Source of the DNA: a virus
Direction: 5' to 3' (one strand)
Length of the DNA: 64,000 bases
IMG/VR virus record: IMGVR_UViG_3300027759_000063
Coordinates: 1-64,000 of that record
Shown here: piece by piece, positions 16,702-23,892 of the stretch
Numbering within the stretch: the first letter of the stretch is position 1
Layout: each line of letters starts with the position of its first letter
The notes under the pieces: model-generated
Told to the model about the DNA's origin: nothing
The model's input: the letters and a program-made list of their open reading frames with translations, nothing else
Database searches by the model: none
Program-made: the position numbers and the translations under genes

Positions 16702-17073
16702 TCAATGTTTCTTTCGATAGTCTTCCACTGCGGCTTTTATAGCATCTTCAGCAAGAATAGAACAATGAATCTTGACTGGTGGCAGTGCGAGTTCCTGAGC
16801 AATCTCTGAATTTTTAAGAGCTGCTGCCTCGTCAAGTGTTCGTCCTTTAACCCACTCGGTAACAAGAGAGGATGAGGCAATGGCACTTCCGCATCCGTAT
16901 GTTTTGAACCTGGCATCTGTGATAATTCCGTTTTCAACTTTGATTTGCAATTTCATCACATCGCCGCAGGCCGGTGCTCCCACCATGCCTGTGCCAATGG
17001 TGTCGTCAAGTTCAAACTTGCCCACATTGCGTGGATTTTCGTAGTGATCAATTACTTTTTCTGAATAGGCCAT
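16702..17073 (-). CDS. iscU: Fe-S cluster scaffold protein IscU
   Basis: The scaffold on which [2Fe-2S] and [4Fe-4S] clusters are assembled. The 123-residue protein is intact: GAPACGDVMKLQI (C36, D38), TYGCGSAIASSS (C61) and the chaperone-recognition motif LPPVK followed by IHCSILAED (H103, C104). It closely resembles bacterial IscU of proteobacteria, so recent acquisition from a host is likely. It is the first gene of an operon with a radical SAM enzyme and iscA. A perfect sigma-70 promoter (17091..17119) and an AAGGAA ribosome binding site precede it. IscS, HscA and HscB are not in the window and would be supplied by the host. Confidence 0.95.
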   Translation of the reverse strand: MAYSEKVIDHYENPRNVGKFELDDTIGTGMVGAPACGDVMKLQIKVENGIITDARFKTYGCGSAIASSSLVTEWVKGRTLDEAAALKNSEIAQELALPPVKIHCSILAEDAIKAAVEDYRKKH

Positions 17074-17090
17074 GTGATATTCCTTCGCTA

Positions 17091-17119
17091 ATTATAGCGT
17101 ATTTACTAACAAGTGTCAA
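17091..17119 (-). promoter_or_regulatory. Perfect early promoter of the iscU operon with nested late core
   Basis: TTGACA (17114-17119), 17 bases, TATAAT (17091-17096) on the minus strand, identical to the sigma-70 consensus. The spacer itself contains GTAAATAC (17099-17106), a late promoter core. The operon could therefore be transcribed immediately by host polymerase and again late by the phage-modified enzyme. The predicted start leaves a short leader with GAAGGAA before the iscU ATG. Confidence 0.88.
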
Positions 17120-17128
17120 TGAGAATGG

Positions 17129-17482
17129 TTATACGCCGCGGTCTTTGCCGGCAGCTGATTTGGCCGAGGCGGCCACAATATCTTGTGCTTTGTTCACCGG
17201 CATCTCGGTTGCACCAGTGTTGGCACCTTTGTACATGATCACACCAGGTTTGCTGGGATCAATTGGTTCTAACACACTGTCCAAGGGTGGCGTACTCACC
17301 ACGCTGATAATATTACGTTGATTGACTGGAAATCCCAAACTTTGTGCGGCACTTATAAATGCATCAGTACTGATTTGCTTTTGTGCATTTTCGTCATCTG
17401 CGCGGCCTGAAAGAAAATTCACCAAACCCATCAGTTTGTTTGGGTCTAGTGAATTTGAATTTTCGACTTCGTCGATTCTCAT
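17129..17482 (-). CDS. Small virion or head-associated protein, unknown
   Basis: A 117-residue acidic protein, MRIDEVENSNSLDPNKLMGL, helical in the middle (NAQKQISTDAFISAAQSLG) and ending in a flexible basic tail (ASAKSAAGKDRGV). Its N-terminus fits loosely the short targeting peptides seen on other proteins here (charged start, IDE). It overlaps the stop of the following 298-aa gene by one base, suggesting a joint transcript from the late promoter at 18402..18409. No enzymatic motif; the head or virion association is inference. Confidence 0.6.
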   Translation of the reverse strand: MRIDEVENSNSLDPNKLMGLVNFLSGRADDENAQKQISTDAFISAAQSLGFPVNQRNIISVVSTPPLDSVLEPIDPSKPGVIMYKGANTGATEMPVNKAQDIVAASAKSAAGKDRGV

Positions 17483-18378
17483 TATCTACGTGCTCGGCCC
17501 AGTGCGGCTCCGGCTGGTGCAGGTTCTTCAGCACCCATTTCAGCACCCATTTCAGCACCCATTTCAGCACCTAGATCAGCGCCAACATCGGCACCCATTT
17601 CAGCACCAGGTACTGGGGCAGGTGCAGCACCTGGCATGCCACTGGCGGCCATGCTGGTGTCTAGTGCGGCAGGTTGACCTGTTACCACACCCAGTGCTGT
17701 TTCTAACTGTTGTTTGGAACCTTGCAAGTTTTGCACAAGGCCTTGCAATGCCGCAGTTACATCACTGTTGAATTGTGTGGCTTGTTCCATGCCAATTTGA
17801 TTACGGATTGAGTCAACCAAGGCAGGCAGTTCTTTGAATTGCATCTCTGTGGTGTCTTCCAGCATTGATTGCATTTTGTCCACCATGTCTTGTGCAGCCA
17901 ACACCACTTGTGCCTGCTGAACTTCGGATTCTTTCAAGAACTGGTATGCTCTACGCAAACGGCTTTCGGCAGTCAGTGTGGCCTGTGCATTGATTAGTTC
18001 TTGTTCTTCAGGGGAAGGCTCCTGACCTTTAGCCAGTTTGTCTTTGGCTGCCTTGAGCTTGGCCGCGGCTGCTGGATCAGCTGCCACGTTGCCTGTTGGC
18101 TTCATCGCGGCACCTGCTGGTGGTACCATGTCTTCGCTCACGCGGTGAGCCAGTGCCTGTTCCATCATGACCAGTTTCAAATACGCAGGGTTGCGTTCAC
18201 TGGTGTGACGACCGGTGCCACGCTGATGTTCAGCAATCACGCCACGCACACGTTTCAACATGGCCTGTGCTTCACGCACTGTGAGCCGGTTCACAGGCAT
18301 TTTTGTACCAAAATAACTTTCAAATACTTGGGCTACTTGGCGGCTCTTTTTTGGTGTGGCCAGTTCGGTTAATTTCAT
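17482..18378 (-). CDS. Structural or core-like protein with AEMG repeats
   Basis: A 298-residue protein starting MKLTELATPKKSRQVAQVFE. The first about 210 residues are long amphipathic helices (for example RLRRAYQFLKESEVQQAQVVLAAQ), like scaffold or prohead core proteins. The C-terminal 60 residues are low complexity Pro/Ala/Gly with tandem AEMG/ADVG units ending in a basic RARR. A late promoter core (18402..18409) and a GAGGAT ribosome binding site precede the ATG at 18378. The function is inferred from architecture and expression class only. The repeats are encoded by 12-base units and could vary in number without frameshift. Confidence 0.65.
   Translation of the reverse strand: MKLTELATPKKSRQVAQVFESYFGTKMPVNRLTVREAQAMLKRVRGVIAEHQRGTGRHTSERNPAYLKLVMMEQALAHRVSEDMVPPAGAAMKPTGNVAADPAAAAKLKAAKDKLAKGQEPSPEEQELINAQATLTAESRLRRAYQFLKESEVQQAQVVLAAQDMVDKMQSMLEDTTEMQFKELPALVDSIRNQIGMEQATQFNSDVTAALQGLVQNLQGSKQQLETALGVVTGQPAALDTSMAASGMPGAAPAPVPGAEMGADVGADLGAEMGAEMGAEMGAEEPAPAGAALGRARR
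17529..17600 (+). repeat. 12-base tandem repeat inside a structural gene
   Basis: CAGCACCCATTT is repeated in tandem three times and more loosely once or twice beyond (17529-17600), encoding AEMG units on the minus strand near the C-terminus of the 298-residue protein. The unit length is a multiple of three, so copy number changes keep the frame. A further copy at 17598-17610 follows degenerate units. Confidence 0.85.
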
Positions 18379-18827
18379 TTGGCAAATCCTCTTAGTTGTA
18401 GATATTTAGCCGAATTTAAACATTTTTCAAGTTCTTGATTCAGCAGTGTAAGGTTCTCAATTTTGGGTGCAAGTTTGGTGTGCACCATTTCACGGAATTC
18501 AGGGCGACTACTACCATCTGCTTGCCCGCGTCGGCAATGGATATCAGCAGTGAGCGTTTGTTTTTTGTTGTCCAGTATGCGGATGTTTTGTGCTAGTCTG
18601 TACTGTTGTAAATGATCAGCCACACACCAAGACATGGCTGTTCGTTTACTGCTGAATGTGCTCACCAGATCATCATTGTGGTACACAGCAAAACCTGCTG
18701 ATTGTGGTTTTACATGATAACGTCCAAACGCTACATATCCACCTTGTTCGTCATCAATTATGAGTTCGGTGTACACACGCTTGAGCTCGCGTTCAGCAAA
18801 GCGTTCTAATTTTTGATCACGGGTCAT
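18375..18827 (-). CDS. Hypothetical protein, 150 aa
   Basis: A charged helical protein beginning MTRDQKLERFAERELKRVY, with a short beta region (GGYVAFGRYHVKPQSAGFAVY) and a helical C-terminal part (KIENLTLLNQELEKCLNSAK). The start at 18827 overlaps the stop of the upstream holin-like gene by 4 bases (ATGA), better than the ATG at 18857. The 3' end overlaps the 298-aa structural gene by 4 bases. No motif recognised; co-expression with structural genes suggests a virion or morphogenesis role (inference). Confidence 0.65.
   Translation of the reverse strand: MTRDQKLERFAERELKRVYTELIIDDEQGGYVAFGRYHVKPQSAGFAVYHNDDLVSTFSSKRTAMSWCVADHLQQYRLAQNIRILDNKKQTLTADIHCRRGQADGSSRPEFREMVHTKLAPKIENLTLLNQELEKCLNSAKYLQLRGFAK
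18402..18409 (-). promoter_or_regulatory. Late promoter core for the 298-aa structural gene
   Basis: CTAAATAT on the minus strand, 24 bases before the ATG at 18378, with GAGGAT as ribosome binding site between. The core lies inside the end of the 150-aa gene. Confidence 0.6.
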
Positions 18828-19090
18828 AGTGTTTTTACATAGTGAGTGGCCAGCCACCCCACGATGCCTAGCAGCACACCAATGATGCCTATGCCCCAGG
18901 TAATGATTTGATCGTTGCGTTTTTCGCCCATCTTGCGCACAATGCCATGCACTTCAGTGACCATGTGTTTGACGTGACCAACTTCTTGTTCCACTGTTTC
19001 TATCTTGAGTTCCAGCATGCGGTAACGTTCAGCACATAACTCCACGTGGGCTTCGAGGCTTTTCTTTTCAATGTCAGTAGTATCAACCAT
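18824..19090 (-). CDS. Coiled-coil protein with C-terminal membrane helix (XhlA/holin-like)
   Basis: An 88-residue protein. Residues 1-60 form a charged coiled coil (EKKSLEAHVELCAERYRMLE, then KIETVEQEVGHVKHMVTEV). Residues about 64-84 form one strongly hydrophobic helix (ITWGIGIIGVLLGIVGWLA), followed by a basic-ended tail. This layout equals the XhlA haemolysin family, whose members help phage lysis or act as holin-like membrane anchors. No endolysin is recognisable nearby, so the lysis role is an inference. A late promoter core (19108..19115) and GGAGCC ribosome binding site precede it. Confidence 0.65.
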   Translation of the reverse strand: MVDTTDIEKKSLEAHVELCAERYRMLELKIETVEQEVGHVKHMVTEVHGIVRKMGEKRNDQIITWGIGIIGVLLGIVGWLATHYVKTL

Positions 19091-19526
19091 GGTCAGGCTC
19101 CAATGACGTATTTATGGCAGTAAACCAAATGTTCTGATTGGTTCCTTGAGCATGCAGTGTGGCGGTGACCGCTTCTGCTTCATCCAGGCCTGTGACCATG
19201 GGCACAGCTTCACAGTCTGCCACCAGCCCTGCTAGATCACTGCTGCCAAACTCACTGCTGAGAACCCCTTCTGCTTCTACTTCAAACGCAAAGTGCCAAC
19301 CATCCGTGTGCTTGGTAGGCGGTACAACATTCATGGGCTGTGTTCTTAAGCTGACAATTTGCAATAGGCTTTCCCAGTTGCGTTGTTGATTACGACTGCG
19401 GTTCCACTGTTCAGGCGTGTCAATTGTGAGTCCTGTTTTTGTGACAAAAGGCAACTGTTGTGGTCGGAGATGTCCTGTGACACCAGTATGGGTACAATCA
19501 AAAAGGGTACGGCACAAGACTTTCAT
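19083..19526 (-). CDS. Conserved T4-type phage protein, MKVLCRTLFDCT type
   Basis: A 147-residue protein starting MKVLCRTLFDCTHTGVTGHL, a start I associate with a hypothetical family of T4-like phages of aquatic bacteria. A central segment (NRSRNQQRNWESLLQIVSLR) is helical. The C-terminal half (WHFAFEVEAEGVL, GLVADCEAVPMV) is beta-rich. I chose the ATG at 19526 because it lies 8 bases after a late promoter core (19534..19541) and begins the conserved motif; an ATG 21 bases upstream exists. The 3' end overlaps the holin-like gene by 8 bases. Function unknown. Confidence 0.65.
   Translation of the reverse strand: MKVLCRTLFDCTHTGVTGHLRPQQLPFVTKTGLTIDTPEQWNRSRNQQRNWESLLQIVSLRTQPMNVVPPTKHTDGWHFAFEVEAEGVLSSEFGSSDLAGLVADCEAVPMVTGLDEAEAVTATLHAQGTNQNIWFTAINTSLEPDHG
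19108..19115 (-). promoter_or_regulatory. Late promoter core for the holin-like gene
   Basis: ATAAATAC on the minus strand lies 17-18 bases before the ATG at 19090, leaving room for a GGAGCC ribosome binding site. It is embedded in the 3' end of the upstream gene. Confidence 0.6.
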
Positions 19527-19533
19527 TATGTGC

Positions 19534-19541
19534 ATATTTAA
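19534..19541 (-). promoter_or_regulatory. Late promoter core just after a terminator
   Basis: TTAAATAT on the minus strand lies 8 bases before the ATG at 19526 and directly after the intrinsic terminator at 19546..19580. Terminator and new late promoter together separate two transcription units. Confidence 0.55.
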
Positions 19542-19545
19542 CGCC

Positions 19546-19580
19546 AAAAAGAAACCCTGGATTTTTTACGTCCAGGGTTT
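19546..19580 (-). terminator. Strong intrinsic terminator
   Basis: A perfect 10-base-pair stem (AAACCCTGGA at 19552-19561 pairing with TCCAGGGTTT at 19571-19580) with a 9-base loop is followed on the minus strand by CTTTTT. It ends transcription of the 135-aa structural gene. Confidence 0.9.
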
Positions 19581-19597
19581 GGTTGGAACTAAACTGA

Positions 19598-20005
19598 TTA
19601 CAGGTTAGTAAATGTTGCACTAGCAGCAACGTTGCCGGTTGGGATACCAATGTTCAAGCCGCCTGTGGCATTGGCTGTTTGAGCAGCGGCAACCAAGGTA
19701 GCTGTGGTGTAAGCACCTGTTGGGTAGATAGCCAAGTTGATTGTGCCAGCTGTTGCACCTGCTTGGTACATAGCAATAGTGCCAGTTTGTTGGATTGCTG
19801 TCAACACATTGTTTAAGTAACCGTTGACGTTACCAGCATTGGTAAGGGCAGCGTTGGCTGTGAGTGAGAAGAAGTCCAGTTTTGGACCAGCAACTTGTAC
19901 TGGGCCTTGTGCCGCAACGTTGGCTGTGCCAGATATACTGCCATTAGCAACGTCCAGTGCAAATACTGGTTGTGTAGTTCCATTTACTTTTGTAAATTGT
20001 GCCAT
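19598..20005 (-). CDS. Small virion protein, likely decoration-type
   Basis: A 135-residue Ala/Thr/Asn/Gly-rich protein with few charges (MAQFTKVNGTTQPVFALDVA, ANAALTNAGNVNGYLNNVL, TGNVAASATFTNL), a composition typical of abundant beta-structured head or tail decoration proteins. It stands alone between a consensus late promoter (20050..20057) and a strong intrinsic terminator (19546..19580), an arrangement that fits a highly expressed virion component. The ATG at 20005 follows a TAAAGGAAA ribosome binding site. The exact location in the virion is unknown. Confidence 0.7.
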   Translation of the reverse strand: MAQFTKVNGTTQPVFALDVANGSISGTANVAAQGPVQVAGPKLDFFSLTANAALTNAGNVNGYLNNVLTAIQQTGTIAMYQAGATAGTINLAIYPTGAYTTATLVAAAQTANATGGLNIGIPTGNVAASATFTNL

Positions 20006-20049
20006 GATAAATTTCCTTTAGGGTTAAGTGGTCTCGGTGGACCTGCTTT

Positions 20050-20057
20050 TATTTATA
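20050..20057 (-). promoter_or_regulatory. Consensus T4 late promoter TATAAATA
   Basis: The full octamer TATAAATA on the minus strand, 45 bases before the start of the 135-aa virion protein. It is the only other exact match to the T4 late consensus I found besides the one at 51195..51202. This supports a gp55-type late system. Confidence 0.75.
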
Positions 20058-20070
20058 CCTTTGGTAAAAA

Positions 20071-21984
20071 TTACCCCGGTTGTGGATTATTTCTAGCCGC
20101 ATTTCTTGCTGTAAAGTCAAATCTATTTACCGCTTTGCCATAACCTGCAGGGGTGGCCATGACCCAGCCCTCGTGCCCAGGATCCTTTAAATCCAGCTGG
20201 CGTAGCACACCTAATTTTAAATCATGCAACATTATAAACAAGGTAAATGCCGCTGCCATGCCTTGTGTGTTTGAAGTAGGGCTCTGCAAGTATTCCACAA
20301 TGTTAGCAAATTTACGTGGGCTTACCTTGGTTTGTAACCATTCACCAAATCCTGGCAGCAAATTGTCAAAGTTGCCACTGCTTTTAATTCTGTAGTTGAT
20401 GTAGTCCACACACAGTTTTGCTAAATCTGTGATCTGTTGTGCTCGCAGTTCTGCAGGATTAAACAAGGTATCAATGGCAGAACCGTGGCTGGCAATCAAA
20501 GATTTGATTTGTTTGACTTGTTCAATGTCAGGAGTCATTTCTTTGGCAAATATGGGTTCAATCAACAACAAGCCCGGAACATCGTTAAACTTCACCCGTT
20601 TCAGTGGCTGCTTGGGTTCACCTGCATCTGAGTACATGGTGTGCATGGCAATTCCAATTTCGCTGTTGCCTATGCGCTGTCCTAGAGAACTTTTTGCAGG
20701 AATACGATATTGTACAGTGTTGGGTTTGAACACATAGTTTCCGGATTCCAAAGGCGGAGTATTTTGATACAACAAGTCGCCTTGTACATAGCCACGAAAG
20801 TTTGTGGGCAATGCTGCTTCTAATGCAGGGAACAATCTAGCATAGGTCTGAATTAATGCACTTCTATCACCCGAACGTGTGCGCTGTATCTGCGCCATCA
20901 TTTCTGGCGAAGTGGCCAGTCCATCATACCCTTTGGCTTCAAACCCTGATCCGTCTGTGAGTACAAACTCTCCGGTGTCGGGCTTGCGTCCAAAGTATAC
21001 AGCAGGCATGCCGTCCCATTTGACACTGGTTGTAGTGCCAGGACTAACAGCGGCATGATCAAGTATGCTCAATGCTTCTGTCGCACCGCGCGAACCTTTG
21101 CGAAAGATTAAATCTTCCAAGTGTTCAATGCCCTTGGCTCTGCCGCCCACATTGCCTTCATCAGCTTCGTAGATTCTATAGGGATTGGCTGCTTCGCGTT
21201 CTACCAAGGGCTGCATGCCTTGGTTCACAATCCTATCACGTAGGCGTGCCAGGAAGTAGGTGTCTGTATTTTCTGTCACAGCGTCAGGCTGTGGTAAACC
21301 TTCTTTGGTCAAGTACTCACGGAAGTCTCGGATCTTGACTTCCCGATCTTTGTCTCGAGTCAAGGCAGCAAATATGGTTTCCACTGTGCTGAGATTGGCT
21401 CGTGTGGCACTGGGTCCAAGGATCATACGTGCTGCCTCGTCAGGATCCATGGTCAACAATTCATTACTGGTCCTACTGAACACACCATTGGCGCCTATTT
21501 TGAGTCCCAGTTGTTTGGCAATGCTTGACATCAACACAGCACGGTTCATGCCTTTGTAGGCTGATCCTGCGCCTTGGTTGTAGTAGAATGTGCCCCAGTC
21601 CAGGTTGGGGAAGAACATGAAGTCTGTTTGCACATAGCCCAGTTCGGGACGTCCTTGAATGGGTGTGCGCAGGTGTACTTCGCCGCCTTTTTTGATCCAC
21701 TCTGCAGGAGGCAGTTTGTGACTGGCAATCCACTGTGTGAGTTTGGCAGCCAATTGATCTTTGGAAATTTCACCAGCGTCCACAGCCAGGTCCATGTCAC
21801 CAGATGTGGCGGCCTTGCCGGTTGAGCCCAACCAACGCTCGCGTGGAAATTGCAAACCTGTGAGCTGTTCCAGCCAGGCCACAGTGGCAGGTACATCGCT
21901 TTGGTTGATACGTTGTGTGAGTGGTTGGCCATCTGCATCTTTGAATACATTGCCACCTTCTAATAACATGCGTAGGCTTTTCAT
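20071..21984 (-). CDS. Double nucleotidyltransferase-like protein with capsid-targeting N-terminus (DUF6267-like)
   Basis: A 637-residue protein with two apparent nucleotidyl-transfer domains. Residues 51-66 (WLGSTGKAATSGDMDL) fit the polymerase-beta-type NTase motif GS-x8-DxD (D63, D65), with a third acidic residue in VQTDFMFF (D121). Around residue 322, SVKWDGMPAVYFG matches motif I (KxDG) of covalent ligase/capping nucleotidyltransferases. A GYVQGDLLYQ strand and VFKPNTVQYRIP later resemble motifs III and V. The N-terminus MKSLRMLLEGG looks like a T4 capsid-targeting peptide with an LxE|G protease site. It overlaps the preceding gene by ATGA. Function unproven; packaging and injection are inference. 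Confidence 0.7.
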   Translation of the reverse strand: MKSLRMLLEGGNVFKDADGQPLTQRINQSDVPATVAWLEQLTGLQFPRERWLGSTGKAATSGDMDLAVDAGEISKDQLAAKLTQWIASHKLPPAEWIKKGGEVHLRTPIQGRPELGYVQTDFMFFPNLDWGTFYYNQGAGSAYKGMNRAVLMSSIAKQLGLKIGANGVFSRTSNELLTMDPDEAARMILGPSATRANLSTVETIFAALTRDKDREVKIRDFREYLTKEGLPQPDAVTENTDTYFLARLRDRIVNQGMQPLVEREAANPYRIYEADEGNVGGRAKGIEHLEDLIFRKGSRGATEALSILDHAAVSPGTTTSVKWDGMPAVYFGRKPDTGEFVLTDGSGFEAKGYDGLATSPEMMAQIQRTRSGDRSALIQTYARLFPALEAALPTNFRGYVQGDLLYQNTPPLESGNYVFKPNTVQYRIPAKSSLGQRIGNSEIGIAMHTMYSDAGEPKQPLKRVKFNDVPGLLLIEPIFAKEMTPDIEQVKQIKSLIASHGSAIDTLFNPAELRAQQITDLAKLCVDYINYRIKSSGNFDNLLPGFGEWLQTKVSPRKFANIVEYLQSPTSNTQGMAAAFTLFIMLHDLKLGVLRQLDLKDPGHEGWVMATPAGYGKAVNRFDFTARNAARNNPQPG

Positions 21985-23588
21985 AGTTGTCTAATTTTTT
22001 TCAATAGTGTTCGGCTAGGGTCAAAATTGCCACTCCAGATCAAGGATTCGTTAAGTTTACCTGCAAGTCCTAATTTTATAGCATCTTGTTCACTTGTGCC
22101 TGGTGGAACTTTGGCTGCCATGGCCGCAGCTTGTGGAACTGTGAACCCCATCTTTATCAGCGCCTGTGCTATATCAGATGGTTGTTGAGCAGCTGGTCCA
22201 GGCGCAACTGGTGCTTGCTGTTGTTTCTTCTGAGGTGCAGCAACTTGATTTAAATCACTAGTTTGTTGCTTGATAATTTTTACTGCTTTTGCCTCGGCAC
22301 CAGCAGCTAGATTAAGTTCATGGTTGCCAATTTGGTATGTGCCTTTAGGTCCGATTGAAATGTTGGGTAGTTTGCCATCTTTGAACTGATCTTTAATAAT
22401 GTTACCAATCAGTTTGTCTGTGGTGTCCTGCATGTTTAATGGGTAATTTCCAATTTTAAATGCTCCGCCAGGAATGCTTGTAATAAGTGGCATTTTTTTA
22501 CCAGCACCATGTTCTATGGTTTTGGGGTAGAACTCCAATAACGATCGCATGTCGTAGGTGGCCTGTGACAGATCTTGCCAACGTTGTAATTCAGCAGCCG
22601 GAGCACTTTTGGGTGCATTAAAATTCAATATGGCTTTTATGGCATTATTTAATTTGGCCACTTGTGCGGCTGCTTCTTGTGTGGCTTTGCCATTGACATA
22701 TTCTGGAAGTTTTTTGTAATCTTTGCCTAATTTGCCTTGCAAGAAGTTGGTGTATATTTGATTCATTAGACTTTGGGCCAAGGCTTGTTTGGTCGGGGTG
22801 GGCAATTTTGCAGGGCTAGCCACGCCGTTCTGTTGCAATGCTGCGGCCATGGCCTGATTCCACTTGGCTAGTTCTTGGCGGGCCTGTTGACTGATGAGTG
22901 GTCCAGCAGCCTTGGCGGCGGCAGCACGTTGGTCACCGTAAGCATTGTTGTCGCCAGTATCAGGTACACTAAGTCCAACTGATGCGGCATTGTGTGCTGC
23001 CAATTTGTTGCCCAAGGAACCCACTATGGCAGCCATTCTGGACCCTTGCACACCAGGTGTGCTGGGAGCTGCTGCCACGGGAGTTACTTTTGATTTTTGA
23101 GTAGGGTCTACTGAACTTGCCGGGGAAGGTTGTGGCACTGGTATAGCAGCCGTATTTTGGTAGCTTTGTATACCTTGAGATGCTTGCCTAGCAGAGGGCA
23201 CTGTTGCTGAATCCACAGCAGGAGTTTCTGTAGGCGCTGGCAATGTTGGTGCAGAAGATGTATTTGATTTCTCTTTGGCCACAACATCAGTTACATCAGA
23301 CGTGTCCGTACCAAATTGTTTTGTGGCAGCTGGTCCTGTCAATTGTGCTGGTGCATCAATTGTTTGTAGTTCAGGAGCAGTAGTAGTGTTAGCCACTGCA
23401 TTGGTTGCAGGTGCTGCCAGCCTTGGTGTCGCGGCGGCCTGCGGGGCTCCTTTTATTCTGGGAGTCCCAGTCATTTGTGGTTGCACACCTGGACCCACGC
23501 CTGTGCCATAGTCTTTTTTGGGTGGGGGTCTGCTGGGATCGTATTCTTTTAAATTTCTTTTGCTAGAGGTAAGTTCAAATATCTGCAT
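21981..23588 (-). CDS. Low-complexity virion or head-core protein
   Basis: A 535-residue protein starting MQIFELTSSKRNLKEYDPSR. Residues about 20-210 are a disordered Pro/Ala/Thr-rich region; later parts are helical (QQARQELAKWNQAMAAALQQ) and the end is LIWSGNFDPSRTLLKKIRQL. The short charged start resembles targeting peptides of head proteins; LKE|Y could be a protease site (weak). I placed the start at 23588 (14-base overlap with the upstream gene) rather than an ATG at 23696, which would bury most of that gene. It shares a late transcript with the nucleotidyltransferase-like gene. No enzymatic motif seen. Confidence 0.65.
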   Translation of the reverse strand: MQIFELTSSKRNLKEYDPSRPPPKKDYGTGVGPGVQPQMTGTPRIKGAPQAAATPRLAAPATNAVANTTTAPELQTIDAPAQLTGPAATKQFGTDTSDVTDVVAKEKSNTSSAPTLPAPTETPAVDSATVPSARQASQGIQSYQNTAAIPVPQPSPASSVDPTQKSKVTPVAAAPSTPGVQGSRMAAIVGSLGNKLAAHNAASVGLSVPDTGDNNAYGDQRAAAAKAAGPLISQQARQELAKWNQAMAAALQQNGVASPAKLPTPTKQALAQSLMNQIYTNFLQGKLGKDYKKLPEYVNGKATQEAAAQVAKLNNAIKAILNFNAPKSAPAAELQRWQDLSQATYDMRSLLEFYPKTIEHGAGKKMPLITSIPGGAFKIGNYPLNMQDTTDKLIGNIIKDQFKDGKLPNISIGPKGTYQIGNHELNLAAGAEAKAVKIIKQQTSDLNQVAAPQKKQQQAPVAPGPAAQQPSDIAQALIKMGFTVPQAAAMAAKVPPGTSEQDAIKLGLAGKLNESLIWSGNFDPSRTLLKKIRQL

Positions 23589-23823
23589 TGGTTCTCCTAA
23601 CACTCCGTGAGAACTTGCCAGTATCTCTATGACGTATGGCATTGAGTAATTTACGTTGTAGATTTTCAGCCTGTTCAACAGAAAATTCTGCATCAATCTG
23701 TTCCATCAAGCGAATAGCACTCTCGATTAGATTGCTGGCACGAGTTTCAATGACCGCACGACGATCACGTTCTATGTACAAACTATCTAGTTCTTCTAAG
23801 ATGCTGCGTGTTTTCTTTTGCAT
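23575..23823 (-). CDS. Small coiled-coil protein, 82 aa
   Basis: An almost wholly helical, highly charged protein (KKTRSILEELDSLYIERDRR, then IRLMEQIDAEFSVEQAENLQ) with a basic C-terminus. Probably an oligomeric coiled coil. It is the first gene behind the leftward late promoter core at 23842..23850 and overlaps the 535-aa gene by 14 bases. Function unknown; a role in head or tail assembly is suggested only by expression context. Confidence 0.65.
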   Translation of the reverse strand: MQKKTRSILEELDSLYIERDRRAVIETRASNLIESAIRLMEQIDAEFSVEQAENLQRKLLNAIRHRDTGKFSRSVRRTNADI

Positions 23824-23841
23824 TTGTTCACGGGCCTTTGG

Positions 23842-23850
23842 ATTATTTAG
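23842..23850 (-). promoter_or_regulatory. Leftward late promoter core
   Basis: CTAAATAAT on the minus strand, about 20 bases before the ATG at 23823. Together with the rightward core at 23866..23873 it forms a divergent late promoter pair in a 69-base intergenic region. Confidence 0.55.
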
Positions 23851-23865
23851 CGGAAATGCTGTTGC

Positions 23866-23873
23866 AATAAATA
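23866..23873 (+). promoter_or_regulatory. Rightward late promoter core for the tail fibre
   Basis: AATAAATA on the plus strand, about 20 bases before the ATG at 23893, with an AAGGAA ribosome binding site between. It is the right half of a divergent late promoter pair. Confidence 0.6.
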
Positions 23874-23892
23874 TCTAATACAAGGAACACTT

